Assembly (NCBI RefSeq): GCF_017868775.1
Contig: NZ_CP053381.1
Coordinates: 2,976,001-3,040,000 of the forward strand
Direction: 5' to 3'
Length of the DNA stretch: 64,000 bases
Source of the DNA: Billgrantia sulfidoxydans
GTDB lineage: Bacteria; Pseudomonadota; Gammaproteobacteria; Pseudomonadales; Halomonadaceae
This document shows, piece after piece, positions 47,149 through 57,411 of the stretch; within the stretch, counting starts at the first letter, position 1; every line of letters starts with the position of its first letter. The notes beneath the pieces were generated by a model. It was not told the origin of the DNA. It saw only the letters and a program-made list of their open reading frames with translations, and searched no databases. The translations under genes were made by a program, and so were the position numbers.

Positions 47149-47859
47149 TCACGCACCGGGCGACACGGAGGAGAACTCATCCTTGCTGTTCAACTGCCGG
47201 ATCTCACGGCACAACCGGCGGCGCTGCCAGTGCGAGGAGAGCCGCTTGGTGTCCCAGGTTGCCGGTACCAGCCCGCAGTCCGGCTGCTGGTCGATGAACT
47301 CGAAGCACCGCTCGGCACCGACCGGCAGATCCTCCGAGCCGTAGATGCAGATGATGCGAATGGTGAGCGAGCGAAACACGACGTCGTTCAGCGGACGATA
47401 CCCCGCCATCTCGAAGCCGCCATCGTGGGCCAGGCGCCGCGTCAGGGCACCGAAGCTGTCGATATGCACGAAGTGACCCGATCCCAGCGGCCCTTGGTGC
47501 GAGCCATCACGCACGATGGGAGACGAATCGGCAGCGAGTTTCGGATCGCTCTCCTGACGACTGTCGTCCCCGTCGCCATAGCTCTCGGTGCGATCGGTCA
47601 CGTCGACGCGAACCACGCCATGCGAGGTTGCCAGTTCCGCCACGACGTGCTGGATGAAGACCGGCTCGGCGCTCATGTTGCTGATGATGCACAGGGCATC
47701 GATGTCCTTCTTGCGCCCCCGGTTGATCAGCAGGCGCGGCCGACGCTGGCGGCGAAAGCTGAAATAGAGCAGCTGGGCGTAGACGACCCAGACGATCAGG
47801 GTCCCGACATCCGTCAGCACGGAGACATTGTCCCCGTGCTGGCTGACCCAGTCGAACAT
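47149..47859 (-). CDS. Membrane-anchored protein of unknown function
   Basis: A 236-residue protein with one N-terminal transmembrane helix (about residues 14-36, LTDVGTLIVWVVYAQLLYFSF), a basic stop-transfer segment (RRQRRPRLLINRGRKKD), a soluble domain with alternating hydrophobic strands, and a charged middle rich in Asp/Ser (about 95-120). I do not recognise the family. It has GGGAGG before the ATG and lies 39 bases downstream of the PEBP-family gene on the same strand. Confidence 0.7.
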   Translation of the reverse strand: MFDWVSQHGDNVSVLTDVGTLIVWVVYAQLLYFSFRRQRRPRLLINRGRKKDIDALCIISNMSAEPVFIQHVVAELATSHGVVRVDVTDRTESYGDGDDSRQESDPKLAADSSPIVRDGSHQGPLGSGHFVHIDSFGALTRRLAHDGGFEMAGYRPLNDVVFRSLTIRIICIYGSEDLPVGAERCFEFIDQQPDCGLVPATWDTKRLSSHWQRRRLCREIRQLNSKDEFSSVSPGA

Positions 47860-47898
47860 GGCAATCCTCCCTGACTGCGACGAAAGCGACGCCAGCGA

Positions 47899-48375
47899 TC
47901 AGCCGCGCCGGTAGGTGCCGATCAGCCGGTTCATGCCGAGCAGGTGCGGCTCGAGCTGCTTGAGCAGCTCCTCCAACCCAAGCCCCTCGGGCAGGTCGGT
48001 CGGCTTGTCGAGCGCCAGCACCCAGAAGTAATAGTGGTGCACGCCGTGCCCTTCCGGCGGCATCGGGCCACCGTAGCCGAGCTTGCCGAAATCGTTCTTG
48101 CCCCTCGTGCCGTCGCTGGTGCCTTCGGCCAGGGTCGTGGTGGAGCCTGGCAGGTTGTAGAGCAACCAATGCACGAAGCCATAGCTGCCATGCTGCACGA
48201 GGGGAGCATCGGGATCGTGGCAGATGATCGCATACCCCTTGGTGCCCTCGGGAGCATCGCGCCAGCTCAGCGCCGGCGAGGTATCGTCACCCTCACCGGT
48301 ATGTCGGGTCGGAATCGCACCATGTGCCTGAAAGGCGGAACTCTCCAGTTGCATGTTCGAAAGTGCAAAGGCCAT
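47899..48375 (-). CDS. YbhB/YbcL-type PEBP-family protein
   Basis: A 158-residue cytoplasmic phosphatidylethanolamine-binding-protein fold, the size of E. coli YbhB. Family marks include GEGDDTSPALSW, AIICHDPDAP, FVHWLLYNLP and HYYFWVLALD, which line the anion-binding pocket. The bacterial role is unknown. GGAGG precedes the ATG. It forms a likely pair with the membrane-anchored gene downstream, and is divergent from the flavodoxin-like gene. Confidence 0.93.
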   Translation of the reverse strand: MAFALSNMQLESSAFQAHGAIPTRHTGEGDDTSPALSWRDAPEGTKGYAIICHDPDAPLVQHGSYGFVHWLLYNLPGSTTTLAEGTSDGTRGKNDFGKLGYGGPMPPEGHGVHHYYFWVLALDKPTDLPEGLGLEELLKQLEPHLLGMNRLIGTYRRG

Positions 48376-48450
48376 GAGCGGATTTCCTCCTGTGTGACAA
48401 AGCGGATAGGTGCCGAAACAGCGTCGGAAAAAGCCGTTAGACTGTCAAAC

Positions 48451-48912
48451 ATGAAACGTCTGCTGATCGTGGCCCATGCGCCCTCGCCCAATACCCGAAC
48501 CCTGCGAGACGCCGCCGAACGCGGCGCCAGGCATCCCGATGTCGAAACCGTCGAGGTGGTGGTCAAGGCCCCTCTCGAGGCGGGCCCCGAGGACATACGC
48601 GCCAGCGATGCCATCCTGCTCGGCACCACCGAGAACCTGGGCTACATGAGCGGTGCACTGAAGGACTTCTTCGACCGCAGCTATTACGCGGTGCTGGAGG
48701 AGAAACAGGGCCTACCCTGCGCGCTCTACGTGCGCGCCGGCCACGACGGTACCGGCACGCGCCGTGCGGTGGAGAGTATCGTGACCGGGCTGCGCTGGCG
48801 CTGGGTGCAGGAGCCGCTGATCCTGCGCGGGGAGTGGCAGGCAGAGTTCGAGGAACAGATAGAGGAGCTGGGCCTCTATCTGGCGGCAGGACTCGAGGCC
48901 GGGGTGCTGTAG
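48451..48912 (+). CDS. Flavodoxin-family protein
   Basis: A 153-residue flavodoxin/NAD(P)H-dependent FMN reductase fold: LLIVAHAPSPNTRTL is the FMN phosphate loop, DAILLGTTENLGYMSGALKDFFDR the isoalloxazine-contacting block. It probably binds FMN and transfers electrons; the partner is unknown. ATG 48451 has no strong Shine-Dalgarno, but the reading frame upstream crosses the divergent PEBP gene, so this is the only sensible start. Confidence 0.85.
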   Translation: MKRLLIVAHAPSPNTRTLRDAAERGARHPDVETVEVVVKAPLEAGPEDIRASDAILLGTTENLGYMSGALKDFFDRSYYAVLEEKQGLPCALYVRAGHDGTGTRRAVESIVTGLRWRWVQEPLILRGEWQAEFEEQIEELGLYLAAGLEAGVL

Positions 48913-48934
48913 CATCTCACCAAAGCAAGGGAGC

Positions 48935-48958
48935 GGGCATGCCCGGATGAGCATGCCC
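48935..48958. terminator. Hairpin between convergent genes
   Basis: GGGCATGC (48935-48942) and GCATGCCC (48951-48958) form an 8-bp stem with an 8-base loop, between the ends of the flavodoxin-like gene and the small Cys-tailed gene. There is no U-tract. Confidence 0.4.
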
Positions 48959-48984
48959 ATTGCTCACCGCCATGTGAAGGCGGG

Positions 48985-49170
48985 TCAGTGGCTGCACGAG
49001 CCGCAGCAGACTCCGGGTTCGCCATGCCTTTTCTTCCCGGCAGCCTCGGCGCTGGCAGGCTCGCCGGCGCTGGCGGCCGCTGCTTCCGGCGCTGGCGCTT
49101 CCGGCTCGAACGTGCTGACGGGTTGCTTGTCTTCTGCCTTGTCTCGCTTGAACAGATTCCTGAGCCCCAT
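48985..49170 (-). CDS. 61-residue protein with a Cys-rich metal-binding-like tail
   Basis: A very short protein: a basic N-terminal amphipathic start (MGLRNLFKRDK), an acidic Ala/Pro/Glu-rich linker, and a C-terminus ending CCGSCSH. The three Cys plus terminal His could hold a metal ion. GAGGAG lies nine bases before the ATG, and composition at the third codon position is like neighbouring genes, so I consider it real. I know no named family; function is open. Confidence 0.6.
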   Translation of the reverse strand: MGLRNLFKRDKAEDKQPVSTFEPEAPAPEAAAASAGEPASAEAAGKKRHGEPGVCCGSCSH

Positions 49171-49258
49171 AGCAGAGCACTCCTCACTGTGGATTTAAAA
49201 GAAGCAAAACAAATGCATCTTATTGCCCAGCGATTCGGGCGTCAACGCCCAGACGAAA

Positions 49259-49285
49259 CGGCCCCGCCTGAAAAAGGCGAGGCCG
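49259..49285 (-). terminator. Terminator after fadA
   Basis: Inverted repeat CGGCC-C-CGCCT and AGGCG-A-GGCCG with a GAAAA loop (one mismatch), 29 bases beyond the fadA stop, followed on the minus strand by TTTCGTC. Confidence 0.65.
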
Positions 49286-49313
49286 CTGGCCGTGCAGGTT
49301 CCTGCTGCTGCGC

Positions 49314-50516
<1,203 letters not shown>

Positions 50517-52691
50517 TCAGCCCTGGGCCTTGGGATAGAAGCGCTCGCCGGCCTCGGCCATCTGGCGCAGCTTGTCGGTGGGGGCGTAGAGTGCGCCCAG
50601 CTCCTCGGCCAGGCCGTCGGCCAGCTTGACGAACTCAGCCACGCCCATGGCGTCGATGTAGCGCAACGCGCCGCCGCGGAACGGCGGGAAACCGATGCCG
50701 TAGATCAGCGCCATGTCGGCTTCGGCCGGGGTCTCGACGATGCCGTCTTCCAGGCAGCGCACGGTCTCCAGGCACAGCGGCACCATCATGCGGGCGATGA
50801 TGTCCTCATCGGAGAACGCCTTCTCCTGCTGGACGACCTGCTTGACCAGTTCGTAGGCCTTCTCGTCGCTGACCTTCTTCGGCTTGCCCTTCTTGTCTTC
50901 CTCGTAGGCATAGAAGCCCTTGGCGTTCTTCTGGCCCAGGCGCTCGTTCTCGAACATGACCTGGATCGCCGTCTTGCCGTCCCGCGCCATGCGCTCGGGG
51001 AAGCCTTCGGCCATCACCTCGTTGGCATGCACGGCGGTGTCCATGCCCACCACGTCGAGCAGGTAGGCCGGGCCCATGGGCCAACCGAACTTCTCCATCA
51101 CCTTGTCGACGCGCTGGAAGTCGGCGCCCTGCTCGACCAGCAGGCTGAAGCCGCCGAAATAGGGGAACAGCACGCGGTTGACCAGGAAGCCGGGGCAGTC
51201 GTTGACCACGATCGGCGTCTTGCCCATGGCCCGGGCATAGGCCACGGTAGCCGCCACCGCGGCGTCGCCGGTCTTCTCGCCGCGAATGACTTCGACCAGC
51301 GGCATGCGGTGCACCGGATTGAAAAAGTGCATGCCGCAGAAGTTCTCGGGGCGCTTGAGGTTCTGGGCCAGGCGGGTGATCGAGATGGTCGAGGTGTTGG
51401 AAGTGAGGATGGTGTCCTCGCTGACCAGGCCTTCCACCTCGGTCAGCACCGCGTCCTTGACCTTGGGGTTCTCGACCACCGCCTCGACCACCAGGTCGAC
51501 ATGACCGAAATCGCCGTAGGAGAGTGTCGGGCGGATGTGGGTCAGCTTCTCGGCCATCTGCTCGGTGCTGAGCTTGCCGCGCTCCACCTGCTTGGCAAAC
51601 AGCTTGCGCGACTCCTTGAGGCCCAGCTCGATGGCGTCCTCCTTGATGTCCTTCATCAGGATCGGCGTGCCCTTGGAGGCACTCTGGTAGGCGATGCCGC
51701 CACCCATGATGCCGGCCCCCAGCACCGCCGCCTGCTTGACCGCCTTGGCCTGCTTCTCGTACTTGCCGGCCTTCTTCTTGACCACCTGATCGTTGAGGAA
51801 CAGCCCCACCAGGTTGTAGCAGACGTCGGTCAGCGCCAGCTTGGCGAAGGCCTTGGCCTCGATGGCCTGGGCGCGGGCGCGCTCCTCGCCGGCGCCCTTC
51901 TGGATCACCTTGATCGCCTCGACCGGCGCCGGGTAGTGCGGCCCCGCCTTGCCGGCCACGTAGCCCTTGGCGGTCTCGAAGGCCATCATCTGCTCGATGG
52001 CGTTGAGCTTGAGCGGCCCGGTCTTCTCGGCACGACGCGCCTGGTAGTCGAGCTCACCGGCGTTGGCTCGCGCGAGGATGTCCAGGGCCGCCGCCTCGAG
52101 CTGCTCGTTCGGCACCACGGCATCCACCGCGCCCACCTTGAGAGCGGCATCTGCACGGTTCTCGCCGCCGCCGGCGATCCACTCCACGGCGTTGTCCGAA
52201 CCGATCAGGCGTGGCAAGCGTACGCAGCCCCCCCAGCCGGGCAGGATACCGAGCTTGGTTTCGGGCAGGCCGATCTTGGCCTTCTCGCTCATCACCCGGA
52301 AATCGGTGGTCAGCGTCACTTCGCAACCGCCACCCAGCGCCAGCCCGTTGATGGCGGTGACCGTGGGGAACGGCAGATCCTCGATGGCGTTGAAGATCTC
52401 GTGCACCTTGAGGTTCATCTCGACCAGGTACTCCTCGCCCTTCTCGAAGATGCCGTGGAATTCGGTGATGTCGGCCCCGACGATGAAGACTTCCTTGGCG
52501 CTGCCGATGACCAGTCCCTTGAGGCCGCTCTGGGCACGGATGGCGTGGACGGCCTCGTCCAGTTCGGCCACCACCGCGCTCGACAGCTTGTTGATGGACT
52601 CGTCCTTCAGATCGAAGGTGAGCATGGCGATGTCGTCGCCCCCGCTACTGGTACCGCGTGCCACCGTGATGGCGTTGCCTTGATAGATCAT
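50517..52691 (-). CDS. fadB: Multifunctional fatty acid oxidation complex alpha subunit
   Basis: A 724-residue protein (E. coli FadB 729) with an N-terminal enoyl-CoA hydratase/isomerase domain (about 15-190, including [10 protein letters not shown] and [17 protein letters not shown]) and a C-terminal 3-hydroxyacyl-CoA dehydrogenase (about 310-720) with NAD motif [14 protein letters not shown] and [14 protein letters not shown]. It performs hydration and oxidation steps of beta-oxidation and channels to FadA. I start at ATG 52689-52691, preceded by GTGGAG. A divergent MarR gene and a 16-bp palindrome lie upstream. Confidence 0.96.
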   Translation of the reverse strand: MIYQGNAITVARGTSSGGDDIAMLTFDLKDESINKLSSAVVAELDEAVHAIRAQSGLKGLVIGSAKEVFIVGADITEFHGIFEKGEEYLVEMNLKVHEIFNAIEDLPFPTVTAINGLALGGGCEVTLTTDFRVMSEKAKIGLPETKLGILPGWGGCVRLPRLIGSDNAVEWIAGGGENRADAALKVGAVDAVVPNEQLEAAALDILARANAGELDYQARRAEKTGPLKLNAIEQMMAFETAKGYVAGKAGPHYPAPVEAIKVIQKGAGEERARAQAIEAKAFAKLALTDVCYNLVGLFLNDQVVKKKAGKYEKQAKAVKQAAVLGAGIMGGGIAYQSASKGTPILMKDIKEDAIELGLKESRKLFAKQVERGKLSTEQMAEKLTHIRPTLSYGDFGHVDLVVEAVVENPKVKDAVLTEVEGLVSEDTILTSNTSTISITRLAQNLKRPENFCGMHFFNPVHRMPLVEVIRGEKTGDAAVAATVAYARAMGKTPIVVNDCPGFLVNRVLFPYFGGFSLLVEQGADFQRVDKVMEKFGWPMGPAYLLDVVGMDTAVHANEVMAEGFPERMARDGKTAIQVMFENERLGQKNAKGFYAYEEDKKGKPKKVSDEKAYELVKQVVQQEKAFSDEDIIARMMVPLCLETVRCLEDGIVETPAEADMALIYGIGFPPFRGGALRYIDAMGVAEFVKLADGLAEELGALYAPTDKLRQMAEAGERFYPKAQG

Positions 52692-52873
52692 CCACGAATC
52701 TCCACACAGAGGTTGGCGTTGGAGGAGTGCCAGTTTCATACGGCCGTTTGATTCCGAAAGCTTGGTGCACTCCGGGCGGCGCGTCAAGCCCCAGAATCGC
52801 TTTGTGGAGAATGGGAGGCGAACTCCCGGGGAACCTATCCATTAGCGCGATAATCAAAATGCCAATGGCCGTT

Positions 52874-52889
52874 ACTTGACGAGACAAGT
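52874..52889. promoter_or_regulatory. MarR-type palindrome between fadB and the marR-like gene
   Basis: ACTTGACGAGACAAGT is a dyad of the form ACTTGnCnnGnCAAGT. It lies 59 bp upstream of the MarR-family start and 183 bp upstream of fadB, consistent with autoregulation and possible control of fadBA. Confidence 0.55.
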
Positions 52890-52947
52890 TGCATTACACG
52901 CAAGGGGTCCGGACAATTCGGCAAATTCAACGTTTAAGCGGAGTCCC

Positions 52948-53391
52948 ATGCACCAGAACATCGGCTTCCGACTGTCGCGCCTGCCACGCCTGTGGCGTGC
53001 CATCATCGACCGGCGCCTCGCTCCGCTGGGCCTGACACAGACGCGCTGGATCACGCTGTATCATCTCTGGCGGCTCGGCGATGGGCAGCCACAGTGCGAC
53101 CTGGCCCGGGCGATCGGCGTCGAGGCGCCCTCCCTGGTCCGCACCCTCGATCAACTCTCGGAGCAGGGGCTGATCGAACGCTGTCCCTGCGAACAGGACC
53201 GGCGCACCAAGCGGGTTTTCCTGACCGCGGCGGCGGACCCGCTGCTCGAGCAGATCGACGAGGTGGTGACCCAGGCCCGGCGCGAGATGCTGGCAGGGCT
53301 CAGCGAGGCGGATATCCGTCAGCTCGACGCCCTGCTGGAGCATATCGAGAACAATGGCCTGGCAATCCAGGCCAGGGAGAGCGAAGGCTGA
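52948..53391 (+). CDS. MarR-family regulator, SlyA-like
   Basis: A 147-residue winged-helix regulator. The SlyA-type core reads LTQTRWITLYHLWRLGDG, APSLVRTLDQLSEQGLIERCPCEQDRRTKRVFLT, with the DRR wing. SlyA proteins activate or repress envelope and stress genes by binding dyads. GGAG lies before the ATG. It is divergent from fadBA, with a palindrome in the shared region. The stop is six bases from the convergent next gene. Confidence 0.9.
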   Translation: MHQNIGFRLSRLPRLWRAIIDRRLAPLGLTQTRWITLYHLWRLGDGQPQCDLARAIGVEAPSLVRTLDQLSEQGLIERCPCEQDRRTKRVFLTAAADPLLEQIDEVVTQARREMLAGLSEADIRQLDALLEHIENNGLAIQARESEG

Positions 53392-53397
53392 GCGCTG

Positions 53398-53934
53398 TCA
53401 GTCGCCCGACGCGCCTTCACCGAAGCCAGTCCCGACCCGGCGCTGATCGGCACGGCCGGCCAAGGCATCGCGCAACTGGCGGAAATCCTCGACGTAGGTG
53501 AGGAAGCGCTCCGCCGTCTGCGACTCCCACCACCACAGGGTGATCGAGGTCTCGCTGGACTCGACCACCAGTGCATCCTGCGGCAGGCGTGTCAAGAGCG
53601 CTTCGAGCGGTTCGCGCGCCGATGGCGGCAGGGGGCGGAGCGGCTCGATCCGCCAGCGCCAGTCGGCCACGCAGGGCTTGAGCAGATCGCTGGCTTCACT
53701 TGCCCGCACCAGCAGGAAGCGTGGCCCGGGGGCAACGGCCGGATAGCTCCAGCGATACCCCGGCATGGCGGTCTCGATACCGTGCAGAGGGGGCTTTTCC
53801 AACACCACCTTGACCCCTGCCTTGGCCGCCGCATTGCGCAGCGGCACGATGCGACGCTGCCGAGGGCTGGGCTTGAGCCACATCACCGGTGAGATCATCA
53901 GCAGCAGTGCCGCCAGAATGACTAGCCAGACCAT
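53398..53934 (-). CDS. Single-pass membrane protein of unknown function
   Basis: A 178-residue protein with an N-terminal transmembrane helix (residues 1-19), a basic segment (KPSPRQRRIVPLRNAAAKAG) and a soluble domain with WRWRIEPLRPLPPSAREPLEALLTRLPQDALVVESSETSITLWWWE. I recall similar conserved hypothetical proteins in Pseudomonas and Halomonas but no function. It overlaps nothing and is convergent with the MarR gene. Confidence 0.75.
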   Translation of the reverse strand: MVWLVILAALLLMISPVMWLKPSPRQRRIVPLRNAAAKAGVKVVLEKPPLHGIETAMPGYRWSYPAVAPGPRFLLVRASEASDLLKPCVADWRWRIEPLRPLPPSAREPLEALLTRLPQDALVVESSETSITLWWWESQTAERFLTYVEDFRQLRDALAGRADQRRVGTGFGEGASGD

Positions 53935-54034
53935 CCCGTTTCTCCCGATTCTTGACGCAAGTCGTTGTCTTGATTCATCAGCCGTCCTAGAGTGAAGGCA
54001 TATCGATCACAAGCCGTTACGCTGGAGCCCTGCC

Positions 54035-54487
54035 ATGAGCAATGAATACCGCCACATCCTGGTCGCCGTCGATTTGACCAAGGACTCCCACAAGGTGCTT
54101 GAGCGCGCCCTGCAGATCGCCGAGCGCAACCAGGCCAAGCTGTCGATCATGCACACGCTGGAGCCGCTGGGCTTCGCCTATGGCGGCGACATCCCCATGG
54201 ATCTCACCAGCATCCAGGATCAGTTGGATGAACATGCCAAGCAGCGCCTGGCCGAGATCGCCGACCCTCACGTGGCCAAGGAGAACCAGCACGTGCTGGT
54301 CGGCATGCCCGACACCGAGATCCATCGCTTTGCCGCCGAGAACGGCGTCGACCTGATCGTGGTCGGCTCCCATGGCCGGCACGGCTTCGCCCTGCTACTC
54401 GGCTCCACCTCCACCGGCGTACTGCACGGCGCCCAATGCGACGTACTCGCGGTGCGAGTGGGGAAGAAGGGCGAAACCGCCGAGTAG
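54035..54487 (+). CDS. uspA: Universal stress protein A
   Basis: A 150-residue UspA-type protein: HILVAVDLTKDSHKVLERAL at the N-terminus, and the late block VVGSHGRHGFALLLGSTSTGVLHGAQCDVLAVRVG. The nucleotide motif is close to G-2x-G-9x-G(S/T) but with one residue fewer between glycines, so ATP binding is uncertain. Expressed in growth arrest and stress in other bacteria. It ends three bases from the convergent uup gene. Confidence 0.9.
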   Translation: MSNEYRHILVAVDLTKDSHKVLERALQIAERNQAKLSIMHTLEPLGFAYGGDIPMDLTSIQDQLDEHAKQRLAEIADPHVAKENQHVLVGMPDTEIHRFAAENGVDLIVVGSHGRHGFALLLGSTSTGVLHGAQCDVLAVRVGKKGETAE

Positions 54488-54490
54488 CGC

Positions 54491-56416
54491 TTACTCCCCC
54501 GCCGCCATGGACTCCAGTTCCATCCACCGCTCCATGGCGGCATCGAGTTCGGCCTGCTTGTCGCTCATGGCCTGCAATGTCTCGGACACGCTTCCCGCGT
54601 CCTGCTGGTAGAACGCCGGATCGCCAACCCGGGACTCGAACTCGGCCACCTCGGCTTCGAGCCTCTCGATCTCGGCCGGCAGGGCGTCGAGTTCCCGCTG
54701 CAGCTTGTAGGAGAGCTTGGCGGGCTTTTTCGCTGCCGGCGCTGAGGGCGCCGCACTGGCCGGCGCTTTCTCTACCGGCTTCGCCGTGGGCTCCACCTGC
54801 TGACGCGCCGCCCCCTCCCAGGGCGCCGGTGGCAGTTTCCCGCCCTGGCGCACCCAGTCGCTGTAGCCACCCACGTATTCACGCACCACGCCGTCGCCCT
54901 CGAAGGCCAGCACCCCGGTCACCACGTTGTCCATGAAGGCACGGTCGTGGGAGACCAGCAGCAAGGTGCCGTCGAAGTCGAGCAGCAACTCCTCGAGCAG
55001 CTCCAGGGTCTCGACGTCGAGGTCGTTGGTCGGTTCGTCGAGCACCAGCACGTTGGCCGGCTGGGTGAACAGCTTGGCCAGCAGCAGACGGTTGGACTCG
55101 CCGCCGGAGAGCGCCTTGACCGGCTGGCGCGCCCGTTCCGGGGTGAACAGGAAATCCTGCAGGTAGCTGATGACGTGCTTGTCCTTGCCGCCCACGTTGA
55201 CCCTGTCGCTGCCCTGGGCGACGTTGTCGTAGACGCTCTTCTCCGGCTCCAGCCCCGCGCGCAGCTGGTCGAAGTAGGCCACCTTGAGGTTGGTACCCAG
55301 CCGCACCTCGCCCTCGCTGGGCTCGAGTTCACCGAGCAGGATCTTGAGCAGCGTGGTCTTGCCGGCACCGTTGCGTCCGATCAGGCCGATGCGGTCGCCG
55401 CGCTGGATCTCGAGCGACAGGTCGCGAACGATCGTCTCGTCGCCGAAACGGTGGGTCACGCCGACGAGCTCGACCACCCGCTTGCCGCTGCGTTCGCCGC
55501 TGTCGATGCCGAAGCTGGCACGGCCCTGGACCTCGCGCCGCTGGCTGCGCTCGCGCCGCAGTTGCTCGAGCGCGCGCACCCGGCCCTCGTTACGGGTTCG
55601 CCGCGCCTTGATGCCCTGCCGGATCCAGGCTTCCTCCTGGGCCAGCTTCCTGTCGAATTCGGCGTGCTCCCGCGCCTCCACCTCGAGCTCGTGGGCCTTC
55701 TGCTGCTGATACTTGGCGTAATCCCCGGGATAGCGCCCCAGCCGGCCGCGATCGAGTTCGAGGATGGTCGTCGCCAGCTTCGACAGGAAGGCCCGGTCGT
55801 GGGTGATGAACAGCACCGCGCCGTTGAAATCGAGCAGCTGCTCCTCGAGCCAGGCGATGGTGTCGAGATCGAGGTGGTTGGTAGGTTCGTCGAGCAGCAG
55901 CAGGTCGGGCTCGGCCACCAGCGCCCGGGCCAGCGCCACGCGCCGGCGCCAGCCCCCCGAGAGCGAGCTCATCGAATCGTCGGCCGGCAGTCCCAGGCGC
56001 GTCAGCACCACGTCGATGCGCTGATGGAAGGACCAGCCGTCGATGGCTTCGAGCCGGCTCTGCAGGGTCGCCATGCGCTTCATGTCGGGCTCGGCCGCCT
56101 GCACCAGGCGGTGGTACTCGGCCAGCAGCTCGCCCGCCTGGGGCAGCCCCTGGGCCACCACGTCGAAAATGGTCTGGCCGGAAGCGGCCGGCAGGTCCTG
56201 CTCCAGCACGCCGATCTTCAGTCCCGGCGCGCGCCAGATGCTGCCGTCGTCGGGCAGGATCTCCCCCGCCACCAGCTTGAGCAGAGTCGACTTGCCGGTA
56301 CCGTTGCGCCCGACCAGCGCCAGACGTTCGCCCTTCTCCAGCACCAGGTCGGCGCCGTCGAGCAGCACATGGGTACCATAGGCCAGTTGCAGGCCTTCCA
56401 GACGTAGCAGGGTCAC
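54491..56416 (-). CDS. uup: ABC-F ATPase Uup
   Basis: A 641-residue soluble ABC-F protein with two ATP-binding cassettes (about 1-230 and 305-530): Walker A GRNGTGKST and GRNGAGKTT, signatures LSGGWRRR and LSGGESNR, Walker B LLLDEPTNHLD and LVLDEPTNDLD. The inter-domain linker (about 240-300) is Arg-rich, and the C-terminal region (about 565-640) is a coiled coil of the Uup DNA-binding type. Uup influences transposon excision and replication-intermediate or ribosome-related functions. E. coli Uup is 635 residues. Confidence 0.93.
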   Translation of the reverse strand: MTLLRLEGLQLAYGTHVLLDGADLVLEKGERLALVGRNGTGKSTLLKLVAGEILPDDGSIWRAPGLKIGVLEQDLPAASGQTIFDVVAQGLPQAGELLAEYHRLVQAAEPDMKRMATLQSRLEAIDGWSFHQRIDVVLTRLGLPADDSMSSLSGGWRRRVALARALVAEPDLLLLDEPTNHLDLDTIAWLEEQLLDFNGAVLFITHDRAFLSKLATTILELDRGRLGRYPGDYAKYQQQKAHELEVEAREHAEFDRKLAQEEAWIRQGIKARRTRNEGRVRALEQLRRERSQRREVQGRASFGIDSGERSGKRVVELVGVTHRFGDETIVRDLSLEIQRGDRIGLIGRNGAGKTTLLKILLGELEPSEGEVRLGTNLKVAYFDQLRAGLEPEKSVYDNVAQGSDRVNVGGKDKHVISYLQDFLFTPERARQPVKALSGGESNRLLLAKLFTQPANVLVLDEPTNDLDVETLELLEELLLDFDGTLLLVSHDRAFMDNVVTGVLAFEGDGVVREYVGGYSDWVRQGGKLPPAPWEGAARQQVEPTAKPVEKAPASAAPSAPAAKKPAKLSYKLQRELDALPAEIERLEAEVAEFESRVGDPAFYQQDAGSVSETLQAMSDKQAELDAAMERWMELESMAAGE

Positions 56417-56516
56417 GCGCTCACCTCATCGTTCATCAAGGCGGCTAGTGTAACGCATGGCTGGCCCGCCGTGGCTTTGGTTACAATGCGCGAAAGCTGC
56501 AAAGGAGCGCTCCCCA

Positions 56517-57410
56517 TTGGCTGATACCGACGCCGCCTTCAACGACGTTCTGCCCGAGGCACTGCGCTTTCGTTCGCCCGCCCCGCTGGTGGACATCGGC
56601 GCCAACCTGACCCACGACAGCTTCGGCCGCGATCTCGAGGCGGTAGTGAGGCGGGCGCGGGCGGCCAACGTGACGACCCTGATCGTGACCGGCACCGATC
56701 GCACCCATGCCGAGCAGGCCGTGGCGCTGGCCCAGCGCTATTCCGGGTTGTTCGCCACGGCCGGCGTACACCCCCACGATGCCAGTCGCTGGGACGCCTC
56801 CCTGGCCGCCGCCATGCGGGAGCTGCACCAACGCCCCGAGGTGGTGGCCGTGGGCGAGTGCGGCCTCGATTTCAACCGCAACTTCTCCACGCCGGCCGAG
56901 CAGGAGCGCGCCTTCGAGGCCCAGTTGGGGCTTGCCGCGGAGAGCGGCAAGCCACTGTTCCTCCACGAGCGCGACGCCGGCCCACGCCTGCGCGAGATGC
57001 TCAAGGCCTGGCGCGACGACATCGCCGATGCGGTGGTGCACTGTTTCACCGCCGATCGCGATACCCTCTACGGCTACCTCGACCTGGATCTACACATCGG
57101 CCTGACGGGGTGGATCTGCGACGAGCGACGCGGTCATCATCTGCGCGAGCTGGTGCGCGAGATCCCGTCCGACCGACTGATGGTGGAAACCGACTGCCCC
57201 TATCTGCTGCCGCGCGATTTACCTGCCAGACTCAAGGGCAGGCGCAACGAGCCTGCACTGCTACCCTGGATCGTACGCGAGATCGCTCACTGGCGAGGCA
57301 GCGATGAAGCGGAGCTGGCCCGTGCCACCACGAAGACCGCCCAACGCTTCTTCCGCCTGAACGAGGCAGGCGAAGCCCAGGAGACAGGCCGTGCCCAACA
57401 GGAGTCGTGA
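56517..57410 (+). CDS. tatD: TatD-family metal-dependent DNase
   Basis: A 297-residue TIM-barrel hydrolase of the TatD group: LVDIGANLTHDSF (where YcfH-like paralogs have the HxH motif), TAGVHPHDAS, VAVGECGLDFNRNFS with a conserved Glu ligand, PLFLHERDAG, VVHCFTADRD and METDCPYLLPRDL. E. coli TatD has 3'-5' exonuclease activity. I prefer a TTG start at 56517-56519, nine bases after AAGGAG; an in-frame ATG 60 bases upstream lacks a ribosome-binding site. The next gene starts two bases after the stop. Confidence 0.92.
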   Translation: MADTDAAFNDVLPEALRFRSPAPLVDIGANLTHDSFGRDLEAVVRRARAANVTTLIVTGTDRTHAEQAVALAQRYSGLFATAGVHPHDASRWDASLAAAMRELHQRPEVVAVGECGLDFNRNFSTPAEQERAFEAQLGLAAESGKPLFLHERDAGPRLREMLKAWRDDIADAVVHCFTADRDTLYGYLDLDLHIGLTGWICDERRGHHLRELVREIPSDRLMVETDCPYLLPRDLPARLKGRRNEPALLPWIVREIAHWRGSDEAELARATTKTAQRFFRLNEAGEAQETGRAQQES

Positions 57411-57411
57411 T

